Shown here one piece after another: positions 31,124 to 39,803 of a DNA stretch of 40,343 bases. A program made the position numbers and the translations under genes. Position 1 is the stretch's first letter, and every line of letters begins with the position of its first letter. The notes under the pieces were generated by a model that worked only from the letters and a program-made list of their open reading frames with translations, was not told the DNA's origin and searched no databases. This DNA is from Algoriphagus sp. (GTDB lineage Bacteria; Bacteroidota; Bacteroidia; Cytophagales; Cyclobacteriaceae), in the NCBI GenBank assembly GCA_023653075.1, contig JAMNXQ010000018.1, forward strand, positions 1-40,343. The letters are read 5' to 3'.

Positions 31124-33526
31124 ATGAAAAGAATTTTTCTAATTGCCTGTTTAATTCTAGGGCTTTCCTCAGCTTGGGCTCAAACTCCCGCTGTAAAGCG
31201 AGATGTGATTGGCCGAGATATCGGCCAACTGAAAGGAATCAAACTTTCAGGCCGGATCACGGATGAAATCACCGGAGATGCACTAGTAGGAGCTACAGTA
31301 CGGATTCCGGAGCTGGAGCTAACCCGCATTACCGACGATAATGGAAGCTTTGAACTCGAAGTCTCCAGAGCAGAATACACGCTGGAGTTTCGCTATGTGG
31401 GATACGAAACCAAGATTTACCCCATCACGGCGGTAGGAGATGGAAGGCTTACAATCAAGATGCTCCAAGAGGATTTCACGCTCGATGACGTAGTGATCTA
31501 TGGTAGTGATCCGGAGAAAAATATCCGTTCCACCAACATGGGTGCCGTCACGCTAAGTGTAAATACCATGAAGGAACTTCCTCCATTTATGGGAGAAATC
31601 GACATTGTACGCTCTTTGGCTACACTTCCTGGAGTGAGCCAGGTAGGAGAAGCTTCTTCTGGTCTCAATGTCCGAGGGGGTGGCGTAGATCAAAACCTCA
31701 TCCAATTTGCGGGAGCACCGATCTACAATCCTTCACACATGTTCGGTCTTTTCACCGCCTTCAACCCCGACATGGTGAACGATGTGACCCTCTACAAGGC
31801 CGTAGTTCCTGCCCGATTTGGAGGTAGAAGCTCGGCCATCCTAGACATTCTTCCCAAGGCAGGTAGCGTAGAAAAATTTGGAGGAGACCTCATGCTGAGC
31901 AATTTTTCCGGAAAGCTTTCGCTAAATGGCCCACTCATTAAGGACAAGGTATCTATCCTCGGAGGATTTCGAATTTCCTACATCAACTGGCTGCTCCAGT
32001 CACTGAGCAATACCACGCTGAACAACTCCAATGCTAATTTTTACGATGGCAACGTGGTCATCAGTGCCCCAATTTCCGAAAACAACGAGTTTACCTACAG
32101 CTACTACACCAGCTACGATGACTTTGCTTTTGCCTCCGACACTACAATCTCCTGGCAAAACAATGCACACTCCCTGCAATGGAAAAGTAAGCTGAGTGAA
32201 AAACTGAAAATGGAGACCGTTGGCTTTTATTCACTCTATGACTATGGAATTTTTAACCAGTCAGGGCTAAACAACTTTGAAATCAATTCGGATATCAAGG
32301 ATGTAGGAGGAAGAACCTTTTTCAACTACACGGTAAGCCCTACCCAGTCTTTTACTATGGGAGCTGAATACAAGCAAGTGGCTATCCAACCGGGAGAGCT
32401 AATTCCAACCGGAACTTCAGAAGATGTGCTCCCCAAAAAGGTCCAAAATGAAGCAGGTAGGGAAATGGCAGCCCACATCCAGCATGAGTTGGAAATCGGG
32501 GAAAAAATAGGGGTATCCTATGGACTCCGATACGACCTTTACCAATATCTGGGCGCTCGCACCGTACGTACCTACCAGGAAGGAACTCCCGTTTCAGATG
32601 GTTCGGCCATCGGGGAAACCAATTATGGCGCAAACGAACTGATCCAAACCTACGATGGGCTGGCACCACGAGCATCTTTTAGATATTCCTTCAGCAAATC
32701 CAGCTCGGTAAAGTTGGGATACAACAAAATGTATCAGTTTATCCACCTCATCTCCAACACGGCAACCATTGCTCCTTCGGATGTATGGAAGCTCAGCGAT
32801 GGATTTTTGAAGCCACAAATTGCAGATCAATTCTCGCTTGGCTACTACAACAATTTCAAAGGAAACATCTTTGAGACCTCGGTGGAGGTTTACTTCAAAG
32901 ACCTTCAAAATGTGGTGGAATACAAGGATGGTGCAAATTTGATTTTACAAAATCACCTCGAAACCGAGCTCATCCCTGCCCAAGGGCAGACTTATGGAAT
33001 GGAACTCTATGTCAAGAAAAATCTAGGTACACTTACCGGTTGGATTTCCTACACCTATTCCAGGTCTCTGAGACGTGTGATTACTCCATTTGAGGAGGAA
33101 AACATCAACAATGGCGCCTGGTATGCCTCCAACTTTGATAAGCCCCATGACCTGACCCTGATTGGAAATTACAAAGTGAGTACCAATGCCTCCCTATCAG
33201 CCACCTTTGCCTACAGCACGGGTAGACCTATCACCTTTCCAGATGCAAAGTTTGATTTTTCAGGAAACAACCTGGCCTACTTCAAGGATCGAAACCAGCA
33301 ACGGCTTCCTGACTTCCACCGACTTGATTTTTCTGTCAATTTCAAGTTAAAGGGAGAAGGAAAGTTTTTTGATGGGGACTGGACCTTCTCCGTACTCAAT
33401 GTGTATGGACGAAAAAATCCATTTTCCATCTTCTTTGACGATGCTCCACAGCAACCTCCGCAGGCCTTCCGTCTGGCCTTGTTGGGTATCCCTCTTCCAA
33501 GTTTAAGTTACGCCATTAGCTTCTAA
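31124..33526 (+). CDS. TonB-dependent outer-membrane receptor
   Basis: ATG 31124 gives 800 residues with signal peptide (MKRIFLIACLILGLSSAWAQ). Residues about 38-115 are a carboxypeptidase-regulatory-like beta-sandwich (LSGRITDEITGDALVGATVR) typical of Bacteroidota receptors. A plug follows at about 120-235 (VRSLATLPGVSQVGEASSGL, NVRGGGVDQNLIQF). The remainder is a 22-strand barrel ending in SLSYAISF, with the terminal aromatic residue needed for barrel assembly. The gene imports an unknown ligand across the outer membrane with TonB energy. It is neither SusC-sized (about 1000 residues) nor paired with SusD, which argues against a classical glycan locus. The DUF4249 gene follows after 4 bases. 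Confidence 0.94.
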   Translation: MKRIFLIACLILGLSSAWAQTPAVKRDVIGRDIGQLKGIKLSGRITDEITGDALVGATVRIPELELTRITDDNGSFELEVSRAEYTLEFRYVGYETKIYPITAVGDGRLTIKMLQEDFTLDDVVIYGSDPEKNIRSTNMGAVTLSVNTMKELPPFMGEIDIVRSLATLPGVSQVGEASSGLNVRGGGVDQNLIQFAGAPIYNPSHMFGLFTAFNPDMVNDVTLYKAVVPARFGGRSSAILDILPKAGSVEKFGGDLMLSNFSGKLSLNGPLIKDKVSILGGFRISYINWLLQSLSNTTLNNSNANFYDGNVVISAPISENNEFTYSYYTSYDDFAFASDTTISWQNNAHSLQWKSKLSEKLKMETVGFYSLYDYGIFNQSGLNNFEINSDIKDVGGRTFFNYTVSPTQSFTMGAEYKQVAIQPGELIPTGTSEDVLPKKVQNEAGREMAAHIQHELEIGEKIGVSYGLRYDLYQYLGARTVRTYQEGTPVSDGSAIGETNYGANELIQTYDGLAPRASFRYSFSKSSSVKLGYNKMYQFIHLISNTATIAPSDVWKLSDGFLKPQIADQFSLGYYNNFKGNIFETSVEVYFKDLQNVVEYKDGANLILQNHLETELIPAQGQTYGMELYVKKNLGTLTGWISYTYSRSLRRVITPFEEENINNGAWYASNFDKPHDLTLIGNYKVSTNASLSATFAYSTGRPITFPDAKFDFSGNNLAYFKDRNQQRLPDFHRLDFSVNFKLKGEGKFFDGDWTFSVLNVYGRKNPFSIFFDDAPQQPPQAFRLALLGIPLPSLSYAISF

Positions 33527-33530
33527 AGCC

Positions 33531-34592
33531 ATGTTGAAAAGACTAGTATACCTACTCCTACTCCTTCCGATGGCCTGTGTAGACCCCTACGAGGTCGAAG
33601 TGCCTGATGGCGAGCAACTCTTGACTGTGGAGGGCATCATTTCCACAGGGCCAGGCCCTCATGCAATTACGCTCACGCGAAGTGCTACTTACGGAAGTAT
33701 TTTCGAAGGACTCATTCGCCCCGTGTCCTTGGCTACGGTAGTCGTACGGGATAACGATGGAAATGTCACCTTCCTCACCGAAGGAACAGATGCAAAAGGC
33801 ACCTACTACACTCCTGCTAGCTTTAGTGCACAAGTAGGCAAGTCCTATACGCTTCAGATTCGTACTGCAGAAGGAAAAGTGTACACCTCCACCCCGGAGA
33901 AAGTAGCTTCGGTACCTGCCATTCAATCACTGGAAATCCGCACCGTAACCGTACCTACTGAGGGAAGTGATGTTCCGAAATCAGGAATTCAGCTGATTGT
34001 AGGGGTAAAAGATCCTGCGGACCAAAATAATTTTTACTATTGGAAAAATGGCCCAGCAGTATATATCTTGGAAACCCGTCCAGATTTGTATACGCCACGA
34101 CCTTCTCCTGCAAATCCAAACCGTACCCCACAGCCAAAGGATTGCTGTGTGCAATGTTTTCGATACGAAGTAAGTAATAACCAAAGTTTATTCGTGGTCA
34201 ATGACGATAGCTTCAATGGCCTGACTACCAAAATCCCTGCTTCCTTCATCGCGGACGATGGGTACCGATTTGTCAACAAGTTCCGAATGGACCTGAAGCA
34301 ATACAGCGTCTCCCAGGAAGCGTATCGTTACTTACGTTTGGTGAAGCAACAAACAGAAATTTCGGGTTCCATTTTTGATCCACCCCCAGCAACCCTTCGT
34401 GGAAACATGCTCAGCCTGGACAATCCAGATGAGGTGGTGCTAGGTTACTTTATGGCAGGAGGAGAAACCTCCCGTCGAATCTATGTGGATAAAAATGACT
34501 TGACTTTCAAGCAAAATCGGGCCATCATTCCTGACGATTGCCGCGTCATATCGGGAGCATTTATCGATCCTCCTGCCGACTGGAAACCCTAA
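33531..34592 (+). CDS. DUF4249 lipoprotein
   Basis: A 353-residue lipoprotein; the signal MLKRLVYLLLLLPMAC gives Cys16, and CVDPYEVEVP at the mature N-terminus is the usual DUF4249 beginning. The rest is beta-rich with an Ig-like first domain (LLTVEGIISTGPGPHAITLT) and a Cys-containing segment (KDCCVQCFRYEVSN, about residues 202-215). DUF4249 genes are almost always next to a TonB receptor in Bacteroidota; the protein is thought to be an accessory outer-membrane or surface lipoprotein, but no function has been shown. It starts 4 bases after the receptor stop and is followed by a terminator, so it ends the operon. Confidence 0.92.
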   Translation: MLKRLVYLLLLLPMACVDPYEVEVPDGEQLLTVEGIISTGPGPHAITLTRSATYGSIFEGLIRPVSLATVVVRDNDGNVTFLTEGTDAKGTYYTPASFSAQVGKSYTLQIRTAEGKVYTSTPEKVASVPAIQSLEIRTVTVPTEGSDVPKSGIQLIVGVKDPADQNNFYYWKNGPAVYILETRPDLYTPRPSPANPNRTPQPKDCCVQCFRYEVSNNQSLFVVNDDSFNGLTTKIPASFIADDGYRFVNKFRMDLKQYSVSQEAYRYLRLVKQQTEISGSIFDPPPATLRGNMLSLDNPDEVVLGYFMAGGETSRRIYVDKNDLTFKQNRAIIPDDCRVISGAFIDPPADWKP

Positions 34593-34596
34593 ATAA

Positions 34597-34632
34597 AAAA
34601 AGACCCACTAGCCAGTTGGTCTTTTTCTTTTC
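34597..34632 (+). terminator. rho-independent terminator of the TonB receptor operon
   Basis: Perfect 9-base arms AAAAAGACC and GGTCTTTTT with a 12-base loop, followed by CTTTTC. The A-rich left side could also allow some termination of leftward transcripts from 34741-36069. Confidence 0.8.
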
Positions 34633-34697
34633 ATGCTTTTCAGTTCAATTACCGGTAACGGAATGAAGGTAAATTTTGAAGTTCCATAAAATGGGCA

Positions 34698-34725
34698 GTG
34701 AACCGTGGACCGTGGTCAGTTGACG
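34698..34725. repeat. short 7-base-period repeat (GTGGACC type)
   Basis: Four heptads, GTGAACC, GTGGACC, GTGGTCA, GTTGACG, with a GTNNNC-like core. They lie in the convergent spacer between the DUF4249 operon terminator and the saccharopine dehydrogenase gene. The period matches the repeats near 16476 and 26794 but the core differs. Confidence 0.6.
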
Positions 34726-34740
34726 ATTCCTTTTACAGAA

Positions 34741-36069
34741 TCAATCCACCACCCGCTCCTCAAAGCGAATTCCTTCTTTTTCCAAGGCCTCCAAAATAGG
34801 CAAATACAATTCCGGAACCACGGGCAGCTGCAGCCCCCGAAGTGAAATTTCCCCTTTCAAAAAGAGGTCCACTGCAATGGCTAGTGGAAGTCCTACCGTC
34901 TTGGCCATGGCGGTGTACACCGCATCTTGACCTACATCGACCAAACTCGAAGTAACCTTTTTGATTCCGGTTTGGGTTTGAATCTCAAACTGGTGTTGCA
35001 TCACAATCAAATCTCTGTCGGCCGGCTGAAGTGCCCACTGTTCCTCAAGGATTGCCTGGAGCAACTGCGCTGGGCTCCCCTCCGTTCTGGGAAGGAGCTT
35101 AGACTCAAAAAATCCAAGCCACTGCAACTTTTCAAAGGTGGGAAAGTCTAGGTCGGGAATGAGTTCCGCTAATTTCTCCTCTACCGAGAGTTGCTCAGAC
35201 CAAGGAAGAAAGGTATTGAAAAACTGCCGGTAAGTGCTGCCATTCGGGAGCTGCAACGATGCAGTATCATCCGTCATCCCTAGTTGTACAAATACATCCC
35301 AGGCCTTACAGAAACCTGCCCTCCGAAGTGTCCCACGAAGAAGCGTATCGACCTCTTCCAATCCGTAAATAGCCTGATAGTTCAAGGAATCCCGGTTGGG
35401 GTAGCCGTCAAAATCCCCCAAACCCGGAAAGTGGATCGTCTCAACACGTTTGAACAACTGCTGGTAAGGAACCAACTTCACTTCTCCATGGTCCAGAAAC
35501 TTGGACATCCCTTGTCCTGCAAGCACCACATTGCGAGGGTTCCAGGTAAATTTGTATTTCCAGGGATTGTCTTCACTTTCAGGGGCCAGTAGGCCTCCGC
35601 AATAGGACTTGAAGGAGCGGATTACTTCTCCCTTTGCTTTCGCTTCATGGATGATTTTCAACGCAGATAGGTGGTCGATGCCTGGATCCAGCCCACATTC
35701 GTTCAAAAACAACAACCCCTTTGCATCAATCCCTTGCTTCATCGCCCTCAAGGCCTCACTTTCGTAAGAAGCGGTGAAAAAATGAACCCCCAACTTCAAG
35801 CAATCGGCAGCCAAAATAGGATGCAATCCTGCTGGGAGCATGGAAATGACTACGTCGGCCTGGCGGATCAATTTCTGCCTAGAATCTTCTTGCTCCAAAT
35901 CTACCGGTACCGTCTCCGTATGCACACGCCCTTTGAGTTTGGCCGCTGCCAAGGCAGGATCAAGGTCGGCTACCAAAAGCTTCCGAGATCCATCCCCACA
36001 AGAGTCGGCCAGGTAATCAATAAGGGATGTGGCAGATTTTCCTGCTCCAAATAGCAAAATGGTAGGCAT
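34741..36069 (-). CDS. saccharopine dehydrogenase family protein
   Basis: A 442-residue NAD(P)-binding oxidoreductase. The N-terminal Rossmann fold opens MPTILLFGAGKSATSLIDYL (glycine loop GAGKSA at residues 8-13), with acidic end VADLD for the second strand. The middle part has AGLHPILAADCLKLGVHF and NECGLDPGIDHLSALKII, which match saccharopine dehydrogenases (glutamate-forming) of the Lys9 type. The length of about 440 is that of the single-domain enzyme. Lysine breakdown or alpha-aminoadipate-type metabolism is possible, but relatives also act in polyamine or other pathways, and no other lysine gene is near. The gene stands alone, convergent with the DUF4249 operon and divergent from cytidine deaminase. 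Confidence 0.88.
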   Translation of the reverse strand: MPTILLFGAGKSATSLIDYLADSCGDGSRKLLVADLDPALAAAKLKGRVHTETVPVDLEQEDSRQKLIRQADVVISMLPAGLHPILAADCLKLGVHFFTASYESEALRAMKQGIDAKGLLFLNECGLDPGIDHLSALKIIHEAKAKGEVIRSFKSYCGGLLAPESEDNPWKYKFTWNPRNVVLAGQGMSKFLDHGEVKLVPYQQLFKRVETIHFPGLGDFDGYPNRDSLNYQAIYGLEEVDTLLRGTLRRAGFCKAWDVFVQLGMTDDTASLQLPNGSTYRQFFNTFLPWSEQLSVEEKLAELIPDLDFPTFEKLQWLGFFESKLLPRTEGSPAQLLQAILEEQWALQPADRDLIVMQHQFEIQTQTGIKKVTSSLVDVGQDAVYTAMAKTVGLPLAIAVDLFLKGEISLRGLQLPVVPELYLPILEALEKEGIRFEERVVD

Positions 36070-36189
36070 AGGATGGGCTTTATTGCCTTAAAAATGGGCC
36101 TTTTTTTTGGTGAGAAAAAGTGAAGATTCAAGAATTAGGGAACATTTGCGTACTTTAATGGTTGGTTCCTTTCCAAACCAATACTGCTT

Positions 36190-36669
36190 GTGAAAAAAAT
36201 TACCGATACGATTGAGCTGGAAGAACTCGCCTTTTCAGAATTGAATCACCTTGAGGCCACCTTGGTTCAGCGAGCCCAAGAAATTTCCAAAAATGCCTAC
36301 GCCCCTTATTCCAATTTTCATGTGGGAGCGGCAGTGGCGCTTGACAATGGAGAAATCTACCAATCCTCAAACCAAGAGAATGTAAGTTTCCCGGTAGGCA
36401 CCTGTGCCGAACGATTGCTTCTCGGCTATGTGGGCGCCAACTATCCCGAGCAAGTCCCACAAATGCTCGCCATCATGGCCCAGCGAGCAGGTGAAAACAG
36501 TTGGGCGGGAGTATCTCCTTGCGGGATGTGCCGACAGGCCATCAATGAAGTAGAGAATCGGTACCAAAGCCCGATCACTATTTTGCTCTTGCAAGCCGAT
36601 GGAACCGTGCTTCGCTTCCGAGGTATTCGCCATTTGCTTCCGCTCAAATTTGACGATCTCCACAGCTAA
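36190..36669 (+). CDS. cdd: cytidine deaminase
   Basis: A 159-residue zinc-dependent enzyme that turns cytidine and deoxycytidine into uridines for pyrimidine salvage. The zinc and catalytic motif is TCAERLLLG (Cys72, Glu74), and PCGMCRQ supplies Cys111 and Cys114. YAPYSNFHVGAAVALDNG is the typical substrate-binding N-terminal part, and the length fits the homotetrameric class. It starts with GTG at 36190. The stop is 2 bases before the GTG of the following alpha/beta hydrolase, so these genes form an operon. The saccharopine dehydrogenase gene is divergent, 120 bases away. Confidence 0.94.
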   Translation: MKKITDTIELEELAFSELNHLEATLVQRAQEISKNAYAPYSNFHVGAAVALDNGEIYQSSNQENVSFPVGTCAERLLLGYVGANYPEQVPQMLAIMAQRAGENSWAGVSPCGMCRQAINEVENRYQSPITILLLQADGTVLRFRGIRHLLPLKFDDLHS

Positions 36670-36671
36670 GC

Positions 36672-37319
36672 GTGAAAAAGTCCCTTCAGTTTTCTTACGA
36701 AGCTCCCTATTTCCTATCCCATGAACCGACAGGAAAGGAACAAGAAGTTTGGATTGTGCTGCATGGCTATGGGCAACTGGCTGAGTTTTTTATACGGAAG
36801 TTTATTCCCTTCTCCTCTGAAAATCGACTTTTCATTGCCCCTGAGGGCACCAATCACTCCTATTTACAAGAATTCCAGGGGCGAGTAGGCGCCAACTGGA
36901 TGACCAGTTACAACCGGGAAACCGCCATAGCCAACAACCATCGCTTCCTCAATCGCATGATGGATGAGCTCCTCCTGCAATTTTCTAGTTCACCGAGAAT
37001 TCACCTCCTGGGCTTTTCCCAAGGCGCGGCTACAGGCACACGCTGGGCCAGTCAATGGAGCGGCAGGCTCGATTCCCTGGTGCTTTGGGGAGGAGGCTTT
37101 GCGCATGACATGGCATTGAATTTGGCAAAAGAAAAATTTGCCTCCACGGAGGTGCTTTTGGTGCATGGAGCCCAAGATGTGCTGATTACCGAAGAGAGTA
37201 AGCAGCGGCAAGAAGAGCTGCTTTTTGAACTTGACAAGCCAATGAATCTGCTGACCTTCGAGGGAGGGCATGAAATCAACCCCTCGATGTTAGAAAAAAT
37301 TATAAATCAGCGGTTTTAG
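36672..37319 (+). CDS. alpha/beta hydrolase, carboxylesterase/phospholipase type
   Basis: A 215-residue cytoplasmic alpha/beta hydrolase starting with GTG at 36672. The catalytic triad is visible: Ser117 in LGFSQGAATG (GxSxG), Asp169 in VHGAQDVLIT, and His200 in FEGGHEI. The oxyanion region is VLHGYGQ near residue 30. The size and motifs fit the YpfH/carboxylesterase II group, which cleaves small acyl esters. No substrate can be named. It follows cytidine deaminase after 2 bases; a link between the two functions is not obvious. Confidence 0.9.
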   Translation: MKKSLQFSYEAPYFLSHEPTGKEQEVWIVLHGYGQLAEFFIRKFIPFSSENRLFIAPEGTNHSYLQEFQGRVGANWMTSYNRETAIANNHRFLNRMMDELLLQFSSSPRIHLLGFSQGAATGTRWASQWSGRLDSLVLWGGGFAHDMALNLAKEKFASTEVLLVHGAQDVLITEESKQRQEELLFELDKPMNLLTFEGGHEINPSMLEKIINQRF

Positions 37320-37359
37320 GCTTATTTTTTTGGCTCGACCTTGCACAAATTGAAACAAT

Positions 37360-37389
37360 TTGTTGAACTTTCGATGAATCGTATTTTTA
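37360..37389 (+). promoter_or_regulatory. near-consensus promoter for the UPF0158 gene
   Basis: Two TTG triplets at 37360-37365; from the one at 37360-37362 the spacer to TATTTTTA (37382-37389) is exactly 19 bases. The last base is A in place of G. It lies 20 bases before the ATG at 37410. Confidence 0.65.
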
Positions 37390-37409
37390 AAACATCTTGA
37401 ACTCCATCC

Positions 37410-37847
37410 ATGCTTTCGCTTACTGAAAAAGAGGTAGATCTAATTGCTACCCAATTGCTGAAAGGCAATGTGTGCTTCTATCAGGTTGACAAGAAGAAAA
37501 TCCACCACATGCCGGACGATGAAGATTATTTCAACTATGACCTAACCCCAGAGGAAGAAGATATCCTAGACGAAATTGAAGATCAACCTGAAAATTTTGC
37601 GGAGTTTACCCGCCTAGAACCAACACAAGAGCATGCGCTCATGCAGGATTTTGTGGACCGCCGTGTGAAGGAGCGTACCCTAGCGGAGGACTTGGTCAGT
37701 GCGCTAAGCAACCCCAAGGCAACAACCGCCTTCCGTTTCCTACTAGATGGGTCCAAGTACAAGGATGAATGGGCTGAATTCTTACGAGGGAAGTACCAAG
37801 ATTGGATCAAGGAACAGGTCGATTCCTTTAACTACGCAGAAGACTAA
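37410..37847 (+). CDS. UPF0158 family acidic protein
   Basis: A 145-residue soluble, strongly acidic protein. Residues 1-60 hold a run of Asp and Glu (MPDDEDYFNYDLTPEEEDIL). The C-terminal half (about residues 85-145; VKERTLAEDLVSALSNPKA, TAFRFLLDG, WAEFLRGKYQDWIKEQ) matches the pattern of UPF0158 proteins: a helix, an FRFLLD-like core and an aromatic end. The function of this family is not known. It has its own promoter and terminator, so it is probably transcribed alone. Confidence 0.8.
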   Translation: MLSLTEKEVDLIATQLLKGNVCFYQVDKKKIHHMPDDEDYFNYDLTPEEEDILDEIEDQPENFAEFTRLEPTQEHALMQDFVDRRVKERTLAEDLVSALSNPKATTAFRFLLDGSKYKDEWAEFLRGKYQDWIKEQVDSFNYAED

Positions 37848-37852
37848 TCATC

Positions 37853-37889
37853 AGCCGCTCCAAGATTCACAACCAGGAGCGGCTTTTTT
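37853..37889 (+). terminator. rho-independent terminator of the UPF0158 gene
   Basis: Perfect 9-base arms AGCCGCTCC and GGAGCGGCT around a 14-base loop, followed by TTTTT. It begins 6 bases after the stop codon. Confidence 0.88.
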
Positions 37890-37935
37890 AGGCACAGTTG
37901 CCTATATTCAGTTCCTTATCCTTTTTTGCCTTGCC

Positions 37936-39510
37936 ATGAAAAAACTACTCTTTTTACTTCCGCTTCTTTTTATAACCCTACTCATTCAAGCCCAAACTTG
38001 GGATTGGGGTGGACCAATAGATCCCCTGCAAGCCAAGTTTCAAATTCAACAATACCGACTTGAATTGGAAATTTTCCCCGAATCGCAGTCTATTTCTGGT
38101 CGGTCCACCATCACTTTTTCCTCCCAAGAAAAGTTAGATACACTGCGCTTCCAATTGATTGACCAATACCAGGTAAGCAAGGTGCTTATGGATGGAAAGG
38201 AGGTTGCTTTTTCCCATCAAAATGACTTAGTGGATATTATCCCCATAGACTGTACCTGCGACCAGGTGGAGATTTTCTACGAGGGTCCGACACCCATCGC
38301 TCAGAATCCACCTTGGACTGGGGGATTTACTTGGGAAAAAGACCAGTGGGGCAGACATTGGATGGGATTGTCTTCTCAGGGCGAAGGAGCCAAACTTTTT
38401 ATGCCCGCCTTTGACCATCCCTCAAGCGAACCTCAAAAGGGGGTAGAGTTATTCTTCACGGTACCCAAACCTTACTTCGTGGCCTCCAATGGTCGCCTAA
38501 TCCAAACCCAGGATCAGGGTCAAAAAGTGCGCTACCACTGGAAAACGGACTACCCGATCAGCAACTACAACATCAATTTTACGGTTGGGGTATTTGAAAA
38601 AGCAGAAAGCCAATTTAGATCTGTCTCCGGGGTAGTAGTTCCGATGGCAGTGTGGGTACTTCAAGACAACAAGGGCATGGCCAAGGAATTGCTGGAAGTA
38701 CTTCGAGTAAGTGCCCAAACCCATGAAAAATACTTTGGCCCCTATCCTTTTCCGGAGGACAAAATCGCGGTCGTCGAAACGCCCTACTTGGGAATGGAAC
38801 ACCAAACCATCAATGCGTATGGCAACAATTTCCAGTTTGTTCCCATGGGTAAAGTCCAGTACGACTGGCTGCTCCATCACGAACTAGGGCACGAATGGTT
38901 TGGCAACAAGGTTTCTGTAGGAGACTGGGCAGACATGTGGATTCATGAAGGACTGACTGCTTACGGAGACTGGTTGTTCTTTTGGGAACATGGAGGGCCT
39001 GAGGCTTACTTTGAAAAAGTGAAGGCTGAAGCCCGAGACATCCCACATGCCCAACCCGTAGTCAGTCCTCCCAACTCCACCGAAAAGACGGCCTACCATC
39101 CCGAAATCTATACCAAAGGAGCCATGGTCATTCATTCCTTGCGGGGTGTCATCGGGGACGAACTCTTCTTTCCAGCACTGAAGGCCTTTGCTGAAGGGGA
39201 GCAGTTTACCTACTTAAATCAAGTAAGTACCAATGATTTTACCGACTTTATCCAGCAGTACACGGGTCAAAATCTGGAAGGATTTTTTGAACTCTACCTC
39301 AAGACCACGAGGCTGCCTGAAGTCAAGGTGAAAAAGAGAGGGAAAAATGAGTTTCTCGTTTCCTTGGAAGGCATCGATTTCGAGATGCCCGTAGAAGTAA
39401 AGACCTCCACAGGAATTCAAAAGTACTCCTTGGGTAAAACCCCTAAGCTGATCTCCAGCACCAGTACCCCAGAAGTAGATCCACGAGGCTGGCTGATGCT
39501 GAAGCGGTAA
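37936..39510 (+). CDS. exported M1 family zinc aminopeptidase
   Basis: From ATG 37936 the protein has 524 residues with a signal peptide (MKKLLFLLPLLFITLLIQAQ); the upstream frame overlaps the UPF0158 gene and is not used. The zinc site is HELGH (His315, His319) with Glu338 in MWIHEGL as third ligand and Glu316 as catalytic base. The N-terminal amine recognition motif is GMEHQ, the variant often found in place of GAMEN in Bacteroidota. A beta-sandwich N-terminal domain precedes it. It should act on peptide N-termini outside the cytoplasm, complementing the M14 carboxypeptidase at 20030-21775. It lacks the long C-terminal domain of PepN, so it is a short form. Confidence 0.92.
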   Translation: MKKLLFLLPLLFITLLIQAQTWDWGGPIDPLQAKFQIQQYRLELEIFPESQSISGRSTITFSSQEKLDTLRFQLIDQYQVSKVLMDGKEVAFSHQNDLVDIIPIDCTCDQVEIFYEGPTPIAQNPPWTGGFTWEKDQWGRHWMGLSSQGEGAKLFMPAFDHPSSEPQKGVELFFTVPKPYFVASNGRLIQTQDQGQKVRYHWKTDYPISNYNINFTVGVFEKAESQFRSVSGVVVPMAVWVLQDNKGMAKELLEVLRVSAQTHEKYFGPYPFPEDKIAVVETPYLGMEHQTINAYGNNFQFVPMGKVQYDWLLHHELGHEWFGNKVSVGDWADMWIHEGLTAYGDWLFFWEHGGPEAYFEKVKAEARDIPHAQPVVSPPNSTEKTAYHPEIYTKGAMVIHSLRGVIGDELFFPALKAFAEGEQFTYLNQVSTNDFTDFIQQYTGQNLEGFFELYLKTTRLPEVKVKKRGKNEFLVSLEGIDFEMPVEVKTSTGIQKYSLGKTPKLISSTSTPEVDPRGWLMLKR

Positions 39511-39663
39511 TGAGTTGTTCCCAGGGCAGAAAGAAGGTCAATATTCTCGCAAAGGCGCAGGAGCCGCAAAGGATGGATATGGTAGTACAAACCTTACTCT
39601 AGGATAAAACATCTTAATCTACTAGCAGAATTTCCTAGCTCTGGAGGAGCGAAACAATTATAA

Positions 39664-39682
39664 CCCCGGGTGAAGCCCGGGG
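39664..39682. repeat. REP-like GC-rich palindrome
   Basis: Perfect 7-base arms CCCCGGG and CCCGGGG around the loop TGAAG, preceded by GGAGGAGCGAAACAATTATA. Elements of this form, a GAGGAGYGAAACA-like head followed by a CCCCGGG hairpin, look like mobile REP elements moved by IS200-like (RAYT) transposases. No transposase gene is in the window. Confidence 0.65.
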
Positions 39683-39698
39683 ATTAAAGGATAAATAC

Positions 39699-39717
39699 TC
39701 GCGATTGCAAATCGCGA
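39699..39717. repeat. second palindrome (TCGCGATT arms)
   Basis: Perfect 8-base arms TCGCGATT and AATCGCGA with a 3-base loop (GCA). It stands 16 bases after the first palindrome. A further AAATCGCGA copy follows at 39726-39734, so the unit may be partly duplicated. Confidence 0.65.
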
Positions 39718-39749
39718 CCAGCATCAAATCGCGAGCAGCTCCAAGCAGC

Positions 39750-39803
39750 CTCCTAAACCAAAAAAACAGTGCAAGCATTCGCTCGCACCGTTTTTTTTAG
39801 GAG
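39750..39803. terminator. bidirectional terminator between M1 peptidase and metK
   Basis: A 54-base near-palindrome. CTCCTAAA at the left end pairs with TTTAGGAG at the right. Inside are a run of A opposite a run of T, then a GTGCAAGC/GCTCGCAC stem (one mismatch) with loop ATTC. Both strands see a stem followed by T, as expected for convergent genes. Confidence 0.8.

Noticed and set aside
29653..34592. A SusC/SusD polysaccharide utilisation locus
   Set aside because: The receptor is too short for SusC, no SusD gene is present, and no glycoside hydrolase gene is adjacent.
37747..37935. Upstream extension of the M1 peptidase frame
   Set aside because: It overlaps the UPF0158 gene and its terminator and would bury the signal peptide at 37936.
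39750..39803. The inverted repeats before metK as a CRISPR array
   Set aside because: The palindromes differ from one another and there is no series of identical repeats with equal-sized spacers.
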